64,000 bases of DNA from Bacteroidales bacterium (GCA_016709025.1 JADJEQ010000024.1:31713-95712), one strand, 5' to 3'; shown: positions 1-9,624, counted from the first letter of the stretch. A program made the numbers and translations. The notes: generated by a model from the sequence alone, not told the origin.

Positions 1-308
1 GGATCGTTAAACATACCAACTCCTCCTGTTCCACGGGGGCATAATCTTCCGTTACATTGAGGATCGTCATCGTTTCCTGTGATTTTAATAATATTCCCAT
101 CTTCGGTAACATGAGCCCAACCGGCACATTTCCAAAAACAAACTTCGCAATACGTAGGTACTCTGCGGAGGGTATTTTCTTCACTACCGGGTTCATTTTC
201 GCTCCCCAATAATGGGAACCCCATTCCCATTTTACTTGCACCGGCTGTGAGCGCTGCCGCACCCAGGCCCAATGCTGAAATTTTAATAAAGTCTCTTCTT
301 GTTTTCAT
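1..308 (-). CDS. Molybdopterin oxidoreductase catalytic subunit, N-terminus (partial)
   Basis: Only the first 102 codons are inside the window; the gene runs off the left edge. The start (ATG at 308) is followed by a twin-arginine signal, MKTRRDFIKISALGLG, so the protein is exported folded with its cofactor. Next come a CEVCFWKC motif and, about 27 residues later, CPRG: together the C-x2-C-x3-C-xn-C ligands of the [4Fe-4S] domain that opens the complex iron-sulfur molybdoenzyme (CISM) family. Family knowledge: PsrA/PhsA/TtrA-type members reduce polysulfide, thiosulfate or tetrathionate, others use arsenate, nitrate or formate. The visible part cannot decide the substrate. The rhodaneses nearby favour a sulfur compound, by inference. 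It is divergent from the Rieske/cytochrome b genes. Confidence 0.9.
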   Translation of the reverse strand, partial: MKTRRDFIKISALGLGAAALTAGASKMGMGFPLLGSENEPGSEENTLRRVPTYCEVCFWKCAGWAHVTEDGNIIKITGNDDDPQCNGRLCPRGTGGVGMFND

Positions 309-834
309 CTGGAACAATTCATTGTGACTTTCATTCATTGTTTGGCAAACATCCGAAATCTGATGCATCGCAGCTTAAGTAAAGGTTACCGGTAAAACAT
401 GATATAATCATCTGATAATAAGCATTATGGTAATACCCGATTCACGCATTGAGGATGTTAAAAAGCCGATTCAATTGTTTATTGATTAACAAAGGTAGTT
501 GAAACTAACATTCAGGCAAAAATCGAATTTCTTATATTAATCTATTCAATCATCTGTAATACAATAATATAGGTAAATGTGAAATTCTTCAAAAATAAAA
601 TGTAATGAGTATACTATTGTAATACAGCACATTGCAGTTTAGTTTAGAATCAGTATAAATTCAGTTTCTAATTTTAAACGCATTGAATATCAATATTATA
701 CAAAGATTATAAACTAATCATCAGAAAAGCTGTCGCCCATCATAAAATATTATGACATGACGCCAATAATCAGATTTCACCCTATGTAAACACCATGAGA
801 ATTCTCTTTAGTTTTGAAGTCCATTTAATAGTTG
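309..834. other. AT-rich divergent intergenic region
   Basis: This stretch separates the oxidoreductase from the Rieske gene and has no convincing ORF. It holds the minus-strand promoter at 490-520. A plus-strand TAGTTTTG at 809-816 fits the -7 element for the Rieske gene, with no clear -33 partner. No clear Crp/Fnr palindrome was seen. Confidence 0.5.
490..520 (-). promoter_or_regulatory. Bacteroidetes-type promoter for the molybdopterin oxidoreductase
   Basis: On the minus strand, TTTG (520-517) is followed after 19 bases by TACCTTTG (497-490), matching the Bacteroidetes -33/-7 consensus TTTG-N19-21-TAnnTTTG. It would give a leader of about 175 bases before the ATG at 308. Confidence 0.6.
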
Positions 835-1245
835 ATGAACCCACTGGATTTAATTAACCGGAGATCTTTCCTGAAGCTGCTGATACTGGCTGTTACCGGT
901 TTGTACTATTATCTGTGGAGTTCGGTTACACAGAGAAACAGGGCTTTGACTGCAGGATCATCCATCGTTAAGATAGATATCCGGAAACTTGCAAATGGAA
1001 CCTATTTCTATGATGATTTTATCCTTTTTCTCAAGGGAGAAAATGCTGGTTTTTATTCCAACAAATGCACACATGCCGGATGTGTGATTAACCGGGAGAT
1101 CGGGGGAGAACTGGTTTGTCCGTGCCATGGTTCAAAATTCGACCCGGAAACCGGAAGGGTTCTTCGGGGACCTGCCGGTTCACCATTGAGAACACTCACG
1201 CATTATACCGACACTAAAACCGGTAAAACCATTGTAAAACTCTAA
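835..1245 (+). CDS. Rieske [2Fe-2S] protein
   Basis: A 136-aa Rieske iron-sulfur protein, the electron-accepting partner of a quinol-oxidising cytochrome b. An RRSFLK twin-arginine motif stands just before the single N-terminal transmembrane segment, as expected for a Tat-inserted Rieske protein. The cluster motifs are CTHAGC and CPCHGS: counting from the TTG at 832, the ligands are C79, H81, C96 and H99, and C84/C98 form the disulfide. I chose ATG 835; the TTG directly before it is in frame and is the alternative. The next gene begins 4 bases after the stop, so the two are almost certainly cotranscribed as one Rieske/cytochrome b complex facing the periplasm. Confidence 0.92.
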   Translation: MNPLDLINRRSFLKLLILAVTGLYYYLWSSVTQRNRALTAGSSIVKIDIRKLANGTYFYDDFILFLKGENAGFYSNKCTHAGCVINREIGGELVCPCHGSKFDPETGRVLRGPAGSPLRTLTHYTDTKTGKTIVKL

Positions 1246-1249
1246 ACGG

Positions 1250-3967
1250 TTGGGAACACGAAAGAAATTCAGGAAGTATCTGGCTTTTGACACCTGGGGA
1301 TGGGTGGCAACAGCTTCCCTGCTGATCTGCGCGGTTTCCGGTGTCCTGCTTACGGTACCATACGATGTAACACAGCCCTATTTATCAGTAACCCGCCTGG
1401 TTACGGCCAATCCGGCAGCATCCTATGTCCGGAATTTGCATTATTGGAGCGCTCAGCTATTCCTGATACTGACACTTGTTCACCTGTTCGACCATCTTCT
1501 AAAAGGTAGTGAAGTGAATATCAGGATGAAAGGTATTTGGTTCAGGTTATCTTTTTCTTTGATATTTGTGTTTTACGCAATGATTTCAGGGTTTATCCTG
1601 AAGGCCGATGGCGACAGCCTTCAGGCTCAGCGGATTCTTGATTCTTTGATCCGGGGCATTCCGGCGATTGGCAATATGCTTGCCGATACTTTTGTAGGCC
1701 TTCCCGGTAAATTCCAGGTAATATATATTCAGCATGCTGCTACTGCAACAATAATCATCTTTGTGGTGGTTCTTGAGCATGCCCGCTCCCTGATGGTGAA
1801 TCTGAAAACCTTTGTCATAACAACCCTGATTCTGGGTTCAGTCAGCCTGTTTTTCAGGGCTCCGGTGAATGGTCTGAATGAAGAAATCATGAAAGGTCCA
1901 TGGTATTTTGTAGGCCTCCAGGAAATACTTCATTGGCTGCCCCGCCCTGTTTACGCTTCAGTAGGTTTGATTCTGCCCGTGGTTTTACTTTATTCATATT
2001 ATCATTTAAAGCCCGGATTAAAGCAGATTTTTCTTAAGCTGTTTTTCGGTTTGCTGATAGCATATGCGTTACTTACCATAACCGGCTTGTTTTTCAGAGG
2101 AGTGATGTGGCAATGGCAATGGCCCTGGAGTGACGATTACAGGTCTGAACAATTGATGGTACCGGACAGGTTTCCCATTAGCAGGACGGATACTTATGAA
2201 ATGAAAATAATTTCAGGAGGAGTGGAAGGCTGTATGAGTTGCCATGGCAATATGACCGGATTCAGCGACGCGCATAAACCTGAATTCATTGGTTGTTATT
2301 CATGTCATGGTGGTGACCCGCTAACACTTAACAAATCACTGGCTCACCGCGAAATGTATGCTGTGCCGGGGAATCTTTCCAATGCCGCGGCTACCTGTGG
2401 AAATACCGGTTGTCATCCGGCAATTACTGAAAGAGTTCCGGAAAGCCTGATGGCAACCCTAAGTGGTATAATCAGCGTTGACCGATGGGTATTTGGTCAA
2501 AATGAAAAGCCCCTTGGGCTGGCCACGGTTAAAGACATCGGCAGCAGTTCAGCCGCCGATGTTCACCTCCGGAATCTCTGTGCCGGCTGTCATCTGGGGA
2601 GTGAAAAACTCAAACCGGGTCCACCGGAATGGATTGATCGTGGAGGTGGTTGCAATGCATGTCATCTGACTTATGACCGAAAAGCGCTGGCAACACTTAA
2701 TTCAATGAAGAGAGGCATTTCAGGGAATAACGAACCTGCATTCCATCCTGCCATAGATTTAAACATCACGAATGATCATTGCCAAAGTTGTCACAGCCGG
2801 TCGGGACGTATCTCCATGAATTATGAGGGGTGGCATGAAACCGGACTTAAACCTGCCGATGCTAAAGGAAGAAATGACCTGAAGATTTTGCCTGATAAAC
2901 GGGTATTTTCGAAACAACCTGCCGATGTACATCATACTGCCGGCATGTTGTGTATTGACTGTCATGGTTCATACGAACTGATGGGGGATGGAAACAGATA
3001 CATGCACAAGGAAGATGCGGTTAAAGTTCAATGCAGTGATTGTCATACTCACAAAGCTAACAAGCAGGGCGGGCTTGCTGCATCCGATCAGGAAACCCAA
3101 TTAATTGCCTGGCTGAGGGGTTATAAGGTTGAAGGGGCAGAGATTATCCTTACTCAAAAATCAGGACAGGCACTGGTAAATACCCGTGTGGAAGAGAACG
3201 GCCGTATACTTAGCCTGATAAAGAAATCCGGCGGTACGAAAGTCCTGATGAAGCCACCGGCTGCGGTTTGCTCTGAAGGGCTGGCACACAACAGGCTAAG
3301 TTGTGAAGCATGCCATACAGGCTGGGCGCCACAATGCATCGGATGTCACAATAGCTTTGAGCCGAAAACGATGGGTTTCGATATGCTTACCGGCAATACC
3401 GTTAAGGGTACCTGGGTTGAGTACGCTGCAGAGGGTATAGCAGATCTTCCTGTTCTTGGCGTTATTGAAAGCGATAAAACAGTTAAAGGAGGAAAAATTT
3501 CAACGTTTATTCCTGGAATGATCATGACCATTGATAAAGGATCTTTTAATAAGAACGATAAAAGTGAATTTCACAGGTTGTACGCTCCGGCTTCGGCACA
3601 CACAACCCAACAACTAGGCCGTTCATGCGAATCCTGTCATAACAATCCTGCAGCAATTGGCTATGGCAGGGGAACCCTTCAGTTTTCTAAAAAAGGGATT
3701 TGGTCGTTTGATGCTCTTTACGCCAACAGCAAATACGATGGGTTACCCGAGGATGCATGGACCGGCTTCCTGAAAGAGCGGAAGGGCCCGGCCTCAACCC
3801 GTGTTGACGCGCGGCCATTTTCTTTAGCAGAACAGAGAAAAATTCTTACAGTCGGAGCCTGCCTTACCTGCCACAAGGGCAATTCAATCGTAATGAAAAA
3901 TGCGTTGAACGACTTTAACGAGACTTCTAAAAGCAGAGATAAAGATTGTATTTTTACGATCTGGTAA
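1250..3967 (+). CDS. Cytochrome b fused to a dodecahaem cytochrome c domain
   Basis: A 905-aa fusion. Residues 1-200 form a four-helix cytochrome b/b6 core with two His pairs, H64-x13-H78 and H162-x14-H177; the second spacing is the cytochrome b6 type. A GPWYF-type loop (216-220) and further helices to about residue 283 resemble subunit IV. After residue 310 comes a periplasmic multihaem domain with eleven CxxCH motifs (first CMSCH at 328, last CLTCH at 871) and one CGNTGCH (CX4CH), so up to twelve c-type haems. The start is TTG at 1250; no upstream ATG is in frame. With the Rieske protein it would oxidise menaquinol and pass electrons to the haem wire, or work in reverse. Rieske/cytochrome b complexes with attached multihaem cytochromes are known in scattered lineages; the terminal partner here is unknown. 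Confidence 0.9.
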   Translation: MGTRKKFRKYLAFDTWGWVATASLLICAVSGVLLTVPYDVTQPYLSVTRLVTANPAASYVRNLHYWSAQLFLILTLVHLFDHLLKGSEVNIRMKGIWFRLSFSLIFVFYAMISGFILKADGDSLQAQRILDSLIRGIPAIGNMLADTFVGLPGKFQVIYIQHAATATIIIFVVVLEHARSLMVNLKTFVITTLILGSVSLFFRAPVNGLNEEIMKGPWYFVGLQEILHWLPRPVYASVGLILPVVLLYSYYHLKPGLKQIFLKLFFGLLIAYALLTITGLFFRGVMWQWQWPWSDDYRSEQLMVPDRFPISRTDTYEMKIISGGVEGCMSCHGNMTGFSDAHKPEFIGCYSCHGGDPLTLNKSLAHREMYAVPGNLSNAAATCGNTGCHPAITERVPESLMATLSGIISVDRWVFGQNEKPLGLATVKDIGSSSAADVHLRNLCAGCHLGSEKLKPGPPEWIDRGGGCNACHLTYDRKALATLNSMKRGISGNNEPAFHPAIDLNITNDHCQSCHSRSGRISMNYEGWHETGLKPADAKGRNDLKILPDKRVFSKQPADVHHTAGMLCIDCHGSYELMGDGNRYMHKEDAVKVQCSDCHTHKANKQGGLAASDQETQLIAWLRGYKVEGAEIILTQKSGQALVNTRVEENGRILSLIKKSGGTKVLMKPPAAVCSEGLAHNRLSCEACHTGWAPQCIGCHNSFEPKTMGFDMLTGNTVKGTWVEYAAEGIADLPVLGVIESDKTVKGGKISTFIPGMIMTIDKGSFNKNDKSEFHRLYAPASAHTTQQLGRSCESCHNNPAAIGYGRGTLQFSKKGIWSFDALYANSKYDGLPEDAWTGFLKERKGPASTRVDARPFSLAEQRKILTVGACLTCHKGNSIVMKNALNDFNETSKSRDKDCIFTIW

Positions 3968-4405
3968 TAATTTCTTATCAAAACGCATTTCCTGCCAGTA
4001 GATTTTAGACATATACCCCCACAATTGTTATATATATTGCATTATTTTACATATAGATTAAATCAAAATATGTATTTTTGATTTTGCTTTCATAAATGGC
4101 TAAAAACATTGCATCTATTGTCTGGTTCCGAATGTAATATCTTGATATCCGGGTACATTTAACAATAAGAAATATATTGATCAGATTAGGCCCGTATAAA
4201 ACAAACTACTGATTGTTAAGGAACTATCAGGTTAAAAAAGTGCAGTTTAAACGCAATTGGAGGGTTTTGAAAAATTAATTATCTATACAGATATCTAAAT
4301 ATAAGAATATGTTATATCTTTGGCCATTTTTTACGATTTCCCACTTATAATAACCCATAAGAAGATTTCCAGACTGTTAAAAATAAACTTTAAACAATTA
4401 ATCTT
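3968..4405 (+). other. Intergenic region with likely promoter for the 4406 gene
   Basis: This AT-rich stretch has no credible ORF. TATCTTTG at 4315-4322 matches the -7 element TAnnTTTG and would start a leader of roughly 80 bases; I found no good -33 element upstream of it. Confidence 0.4.
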
Positions 4406-5242
4406 ATGATGAAACAACTACTCTTTCTTTTAATGGTGTTCACCAGCGCCATGCAGAATGGCTTTTCACAGGACACTCCACGTTGCCCGGATGCAGAGCC
4501 TACATATTTAAACCGAATGCCGGGCTTTTACGTCACCGATTGCAAAAACAGCGATTACAATGATGTAGAGTTTGTATATTGGGTTGATGGGAAAGCAAAT
4601 AAAATCAATAAAAGTGGTAAATACTACCATGTTTTTTATTTCAAGAAAGAGGGTGAAACGCGAAAATTCAGCAGTGCGCAGATAAACCAGAATTACAATA
4701 ATGCCATTTTAAAAGTAAATGGTAAAGCTCTGGATAAGAAAAAATCTGTATTCTCTGCCAGTATAAATGGGAAAGAAGTATATATTCAGGTAAATACTGC
4801 TGAAAATTCGACAGATGCAGGAAGCTACAATATTGAAGTTGTGGAAGTTGAATTGATGCAACAGGACATTGTTGTAAATATGGAGGAAGCTATTGACAGG
4901 GACGGGAAAGCAGCACTTTACGGAATTTTGTTTGATGTCGGCAAATCGGATATAAAACCTGAATCTGCAGAAGCACTAAAGCAAATTACTGATTATCTGA
5001 ATGCCAATCCTGCTGTAAAGATTATTGTTGTCGGACATACAGATAATACCGGAACCTATGCTGGTAACATTACACTATCTAAAGCCCGTGCCGAGAGTGT
5101 AAAAAACTACCTGATCACCACCGGTAAAATTGTTGCTTCCCGTTTAATGTCCGAAGGAGCCGGGCAATATTGTCCTGTTACAACAAATGCCACTGAAGAA
5201 GGCCGGAAACTCAACCGCAGGGTTGAAATCGTAAAACAATAA
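4406..5242 (+). CDS. OmpA-family C-terminal domain outer-membrane/periplasmic protein
   Basis: A 278-aa exported protein. It has a signal peptide (residues 1-21, ending around NGFSQ) and a 150-residue N-terminal region I do not recognise that contains several Tyr/Lys-rich strands. Residues about 170-278 form an OmpA-like peptidoglycan-binding domain: LFDVGKSDIKPES, GHTDNTG, SKARAESV and a final NRRVEI, which carry the Asp and Arg that bind diaminopimelate. The likely role is anchoring an outer-membrane or periplasmic assembly to the cell wall. The next gene starts two bases after the stop, so the two are translated from one transcript. Confidence 0.85.
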   Translation: MMKQLLFLLMVFTSAMQNGFSQDTPRCPDAEPTYLNRMPGFYVTDCKNSDYNDVEFVYWVDGKANKINKSGKYYHVFYFKKEGETRKFSSAQINQNYNNAILKVNGKALDKKKSVFSASINGKEVYIQVNTAENSTDAGSYNIEVVEVELMQQDIVVNMEEAIDRDGKAALYGILFDVGKSDIKPESAEALKQITDYLNANPAVKIIVVGHTDNTGTYAGNITLSKARAESVKNYLITTGKIVASRLMSEGAGQYCPVTTNATEEGRKLNRRVEIVKQ

Positions 5243-5244
5243 GC

Positions 5245-6027
5245 ATGAAGTCTGCAATTTTATTTTTACTGATGGTGATTGGCTATCAGTCATTTGGCCA
5301 GCAATTACCTGAAGGAGTAACAATAAGCAGCAACGCATGCAACTATGCGCCAGGTTTAAGCAGCTATTATTTTAACAAGTCCAACGATTTGATTGGCATG
5401 ATTTTGCCGGATGCCTGCAATTTTAACGGCGTAGAAGAAGACGGCGTAAACAAATATTTCATTGCTGATTTTTACAGCGATTATAAAAAGGATACGTTTG
5501 CCACGAATGATCAGGCTATGGCCTGGATGATCCTAACCATGGAAGAATATTACAGACCGGCAATTATCGATAAATGGCAGGAACTTGAGGTTCAGATTCC
5601 TAAAGTCAGTCTGAAATATCCCTTTGACTGGAATTATAAAACAGACAATTACGAAGGCATTTTTAAAAGTAAAATTCCGGGCGAAAACAAAATCACGTTG
5701 ATGCGAAAAGTTCCGGGTGGGCAGTCAGAAGTCTGCTTCATTATCCGGACTCCAAACACCGCCAAACTTTCAACGGTAAAAGTGATGGAAATGACTGCCC
5801 AAATGAACCCGGCTATTGATACAAAGAGTTCACGGAAAGTGGAATATGAGATTGGTGGAAAATCCTTTGAAACATCTCAAAATCAGTTTATGGCCTTAAT
5901 GGATCAATACCATTTCTGGTATGCCGATGAGCAGGAGATCATTTACATCAACTATAATCTGTTGAAAGACGAACGCATCCGTTATCCTGAAGTGATGAAA
6001 GCCATCATTGAGAGCATATCCTGGTAA
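5245..6027 (+). CDS. Secreted 260-aa protein, paralogue of the 6363 gene
   Basis: A 260-aa protein with a signal peptide (cleavage near FGQ) and no family I recognise. It shares length and many blocks with the product of 6363..7145: QQLP-GVT near the N-terminus, KVSLKYP-DW, IIRTPNTAK, TVKVMEMT, MDQYHFWYADE, IIY-NYNLLK and a C-terminal ES-(I/T)W. The aromatic-rich soluble domain is therefore duplicated. It starts two bases after the OmpA-like gene, which suggests a shared envelope role; the function is unknown. Confidence 0.8.
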   Translation: MKSAILFLLMVIGYQSFGQQLPEGVTISSNACNYAPGLSSYYFNKSNDLIGMILPDACNFNGVEEDGVNKYFIADFYSDYKKDTFATNDQAMAWMILTMEEYYRPAIIDKWQELEVQIPKVSLKYPFDWNYKTDNYEGIFKSKIPGENKITLMRKVPGGQSEVCFIIRTPNTAKLSTVKVMEMTAQMNPAIDTKSSRKVEYEIGGKSFETSQNQFMALMDQYHFWYADEQEIIYINYNLLKDERIRYPEVMKAIIESISW

Positions 6028-6362
6028 GGGGTACTTTTTTGGGTCTGACCTAAATTCAAATGATAGTTCAGGTTACTGGATTTGTCGGTATAATTCGTCA
6101 GGTAAATGAGATTGTTGTCTGAGCGGGGTATCATATTACAAAGAAATATACATCAATGTCGTTTAGTTAAGGTCCCGGGTTTGAGTATAAAATTCAAGAT
6201 ATCCTTTCCCGCAAATGCGGGACTCAGGATGACTGTCAGTCTGAGCCTGTCTGCCTGTAACTTATGACCTAAAATGCCATTATTTATGCAAACATGCAGG
6301 CGGAGTCGAAGACAATTTTTCTTATCTGAACGGCATTGAAAATTAAATTGTAAAGCAGTTTT
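6028..6362. other. Intergenic region with small hairpin
   Basis: No gene was seen. It contains a hairpin with a 6-bp stem (TCCCGC/GCGGGA) at 6207-6222, and CCTGTCTGCCTG at about 6244-6255. The latter matches one half of the dispersed palindrome found at 26608-26632 and 48328-48354. The stretch looks like repeat debris separating the two paralogues. Confidence 0.4.
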
Positions 6363-7145
6363 ATGAAAACACTGATATTAATATTATTTGTGGCAATAGT
6401 ACCCTTTGCCTACGGCCAGCAATTGCCAGCCGGAGTTACCTCCAAATCTTTCGATTGCACTTATGCTACCGGTCAATCAGCCAATTATTATTATAAAGGC
6501 GACGAAATGATCGGGATGGTTGAGCCCAGTTCATGTAATTACTCTGAAACCCAGGGCGGAAGGGTAAATCCACTTTGCTATGCCGAATTTTACATGACTC
6601 AGCAGAGAGACACTTTTTCTACAAAAAAGGAAGCGACATCGTGGCTTATTGCGGCAATTGAAGAATACTATAAGCCGGTTGAGATTACAAAATGGCAAAA
6701 ATTAAAAGTGCAGCCACCTAAAGTGAGTCTGAAATACCCATGGGACTGGGAATATAAACTTGCAAAAAACGATGGCATTTTTCAAAGTAAAAGTCAGAGC
6801 GAGAACAAGCTTTCGCTATGGACCAGGGATCAATGGAGTACCTCAGAAATTTTTGTGATCATCCGGACCCCGAATACTGCTAAACGCACAACGGTAGAGG
6901 TGATGGAAATGACCAGCAGGATGAATGGCGCCATCAATCTGAAGGCAAACCCACCCAAAGATGTTGTGATTGGAGGAAAAACATTTAAAAGCAGCCGGAA
7001 TGAATTTATGATGCAGATGGATCAATATCACTTCTGGTATGCGGATGAGCTGGAGATTATTTATGTAAACTATAATCTTTTGAAAAATGAAAGGATATGG
7101 TATCCCGAAGTAATGAAATCTATTCTGGAAAGTATCACCTGGTAA
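6363..7145 (+). CDS. Secreted 260-aa protein, paralogue of the 5245 gene
   Basis: A 260-aa protein with a signal peptide ending near YGQQ. It is the second copy of the domain described for 5245..6027, with the same KVSLKYPWDW, IIRTPNTAK, VEVMEMT and MDQYHFWYADE blocks. The two copies are clearly diverged, so the duplication is not recent. Early in the mature chains both copies have two Cys, the second in a C-N motif (C36 and C60 here). I do not recognise the family. The start codon of the TPR-protein gene follows 11 bases after the stop. Confidence 0.8.
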   Translation: MKTLILILFVAIVPFAYGQQLPAGVTSKSFDCTYATGQSANYYYKGDEMIGMVEPSSCNYSETQGGRVNPLCYAEFYMTQQRDTFSTKKEATSWLIAAIEEYYKPVEITKWQKLKVQPPKVSLKYPWDWEYKLAKNDGIFQSKSQSENKLSLWTRDQWSTSEIFVIIRTPNTAKRTTVEVMEMTSRMNGAINLKANPPKDVVIGGKTFKSSRNEFMMQMDQYHFWYADELEIIYVNYNLLKNERIWYPEVMKSILESITW

Positions 7146-7156
7146 GGCTTTATCAT

Positions 7157-9106
7157 ATGAGAATAAATATAGTCCTGAGGATTCTGATTATTATTTATCT
7201 GACATTCTTTAGTTTACAATTTACTTTTGCTCAGGAAGAGGAGGAGCAGCAGACTGAATTGGAGAAGCAGATGGAGCAGAAGGAGAAGGAAATGGAGAAT
7301 TTTATGAATGCATTCGGCGAAAGTATTGTGGAAGGGGATGAGGAAGACGACAAACCTGGCCTACCCGAATACAACAGTGAGCTCCTCGCATCAATACCTT
7401 CCCAGACATTGACAAATGAAGAATTGGTGGTTTATGTAACGGGGCTTCAATTGAAATTGCAACAACAAACCGGAAACAGCAAGCAAATAGATGCAGCTAA
7501 GTATCTCCTGCAAAAATACCCTGAGACTTACCATCATAATGTAGCATTGTTGTTGTTTACTGAACAACAATATACTGCCGCATTGTATGTGTTCTGTTCG
7601 GTCGTAAAAAATAGCCCTGCCAATACACTGGCTTTAAATAATCTGGCTGCAACCCTCAACCATGTTGGATTTCCTCACAAATCCATTCCTGTTTCAAAAA
7701 AGGTTCATGCCGGAGTTGCAACAAGCGCTATGGTTAATAATAATCTGGGACAATCCTATTTCCAGCTAGGCGATATCGACAATGCCATACATTTTTTATC
7801 AGCCTCTATAAATATTGAGCCTTTTCACGTAGAGGCCAACAATACAATGGGATACATAAATGAAGCACAAGGGAATAACACTGCTGCAGGAAATCATTAT
7901 AAAAATTCCCTGAAAGGAGGTTATAATAAAGATGCTGCCGAAGGGTTGAAAAGGACAAATCCCTCAGATGACATTTCGGATAACATACGTAAACCACCCA
8001 GAGAAAGCTATCCTGAAATGGATGATAACCTTGCATTCAACTGCCCGATAAATCCCGGATCCGACTATGTGGCAATTGAGACCTTTAATGCCCGGATGCA
8101 GGCTGATGAGGAGGCCTGGAGCAAAGCCAGGGAGGAATATGAAGAAAGAGCCGGGGAAAAGATGGTGGCAAACATAATGGATCTGACAAGGGTATTACAA
8201 CCAGGGGTTGATATTGGGGTCAGATTGAATCCTCTGTTTAAGAAAGCACAGATTATTACTTCCAAAGCATACCAATCTTATCTGGATGATACGAAAAGAA
8301 CTGAGGAACAATTCGAAAAAGCGAAAGACGAATTTGATATACGATGGAAAGATAAAAGGGCTCTCTCACAGCATATGTGCGACGATGTAAGCTCTGCGGA
8401 ATGCTGCCGGTTGGAAAAAGCCCTGGAAGACGAAAGAAATGCAGAGTATATGAACCTCTATAATACCTATTGTGAAGATATCTGGAAAATAGCAAAATGG
8501 CATTACAACACCATTGCTTATTGGTACCCTTATGTAAAAAACGTTCCGTTAGCGGAAAGGGATTTAGTTATGGCCAGAGGGTTATTGCTGGGCACAGCTG
8601 CAAAACTGAGTCGTGTGCAATTAACTGCGCATACCTGCAGCGATGCATTTGAACCGGATGTAACTTCTGATAAAAAAGCATCTTTTAAAGATATTGATTG
8701 CCCGGTAAGCATCAACATTCCTTTAGGGGTGGGCGATGTTAAGGTTAATTGTGAAACTTTAAGTGTAAACATGGGAGAGGGAATAATTGGAGGTATGGAA
8801 TATGAATTTAGCTCCAGTCAAACCACCATGTACATTGGAGTCGGAGCCCAGGCAGAGTTGGGAGTGGTTAGTTTTGAAGCCAGTGCCACTCAGTTCGTTA
8901 CATTTGACAGCGATTTTAATGTTACCGATATAGGAAACAAACTCTCTGCCGGAGCATCAGCCATGGACATATCGTCTACTCTTGGTTTAAATGGTGCAAG
9001 TGTTCAGGGCGAAGCAACATTCGGGGTAAACAGCGGGCTAAGAGTCAGTGCAGGCGCTTCTGTATTGGGGCAAAGTATGTTGGCCGGCGAAATGCAGTTG
9101 CTATAG
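7157..9106 (+). CDS. Exported TPR-repeat protein with glycine-rich beta C-terminus
   Basis: 649 aa from ATG 7157. A longer in-frame reading from 7097 would overlap the upstream gene and hide the signal peptide, so I rejected it. After the signal peptide (IIIYLTFFSLQFTFAQ) comes a Glu/Gln/Lys-rich, probably coiled-coil segment (27-50). Residues about 115-260 hold tetratricopeptide repeats with typical ALNNLAATL and NNLGQSYFQLGDIDNAI blocks. A charged helical middle follows (about 300-440). The last 100 residues are Gly/Ser/Ala-rich alternating strands resembling a small beta-barrel or adhesin-like domain. It follows the two 260-aa paralogues on the same strand. A scaffold role in the envelope is inference. 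Confidence 0.75.
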   Translation: MRINIVLRILIIIYLTFFSLQFTFAQEEEEQQTELEKQMEQKEKEMENFMNAFGESIVEGDEEDDKPGLPEYNSELLASIPSQTLTNEELVVYVTGLQLKLQQQTGNSKQIDAAKYLLQKYPETYHHNVALLLFTEQQYTAALYVFCSVVKNSPANTLALNNLAATLNHVGFPHKSIPVSKKVHAGVATSAMVNNNLGQSYFQLGDIDNAIHFLSASINIEPFHVEANNTMGYINEAQGNNTAAGNHYKNSLKGGYNKDAAEGLKRTNPSDDISDNIRKPPRESYPEMDDNLAFNCPINPGSDYVAIETFNARMQADEEAWSKAREEYEERAGEKMVANIMDLTRVLQPGVDIGVRLNPLFKKAQIITSKAYQSYLDDTKRTEEQFEKAKDEFDIRWKDKRALSQHMCDDVSSAECCRLEKALEDERNAEYMNLYNTYCEDIWKIAKWHYNTIAYWYPYVKNVPLAERDLVMARGLLLGTAAKLSRVQLTAHTCSDAFEPDVTSDKKASFKDIDCPVSINIPLGVGDVKVNCETLSVNMGEGIIGGMEYEFSSSQTTMYIGVGAQAELGVVSFEASATQFVTFDSDFNVTDIGNKLSAGASAMDISSTLGLNGASVQGEATFGVNSGLRVSAGASVLGQSMLAGEMQLL

Positions 9107-9195
9107 CAAATATTCAGATTTCGGAAATGAAGAAATAAAAGTATGTGCACAATCACATCTCAGTGTTCACTAATTAATAATTAAAACCAAATCAA

Positions 9196-9624
9196 ATGAA
9201 ACAACTGCTGATTACCCTTTTTGCAATCAATGTTTTATTTACGGCGTGTAAAAAGGATGAGGAAAAAACCGACACCAGGGACCAGTTTGTCGGAACCTAT
9301 AATTCAACTCTCAATGTAAAAGTGCCGGCACTTGGTCTTGATCAAACCAATTCCCGGATTTATACTTTTGAAAAATCATCTGAGTCAGGCAAAATTATTG
9401 TTTCCGATGACCTGGGGGGTACCATGACTGCTTCGGTTTCAGGGAACAACTATACCTATGCAAAAAGAACACTTTCAGTTACTCAGGGTGGTGTAACTAC
9501 AGATATTGAAATTACAGGTTCTGGTAGTATCTCAGGAAACACTGTTACAGAGTCCGGTGGTTATGATGTCATTTTTGGCGGCCAAACTTATGAAGGCACA
9601 TGGACATGTACCCATGTGAAATAA
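9196..9624 (+). CDS. Small lipoprotein
   Basis: A 142-aa protein starting MKQLLITLFAINVLFTACKKDEE. The signal peptide ends in a lipobox (FTAC) whose Cys18 would be lipidated. The mature part is Thr/Ser/Gly-rich and mostly beta. It resembles many small Bacteroidetes surface lipoproteins of unknown function; no catalytic motif is visible. Transcription would end at the strong hairpin 9763-9800. Confidence 0.8.
   Translation: MKQLLITLFAINVLFTACKKDEEKTDTRDQFVGTYNSTLNVKVPALGLDQTNSRIYTFEKSSESGKIIVSDDLGGTMTASVSGNNYTYAKRTLSVTQGGVTTDIEITGSGSISGNTVTESGGYDVIFGGQTYEGTWTCTHVK

Noticed and set aside
7097..7156. Longer start for the TPR protein
   Set aside because: It overlaps the upstream gene and would put 20 charged residues before the signal peptide.
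9140..9165. Possible Crp/Fnr box before the 9196 lipoprotein
   Set aside because: The half sites are TGTGC and TCACA with a 4-base spacer, not the 6-base spacing of the clear sites at 14693.
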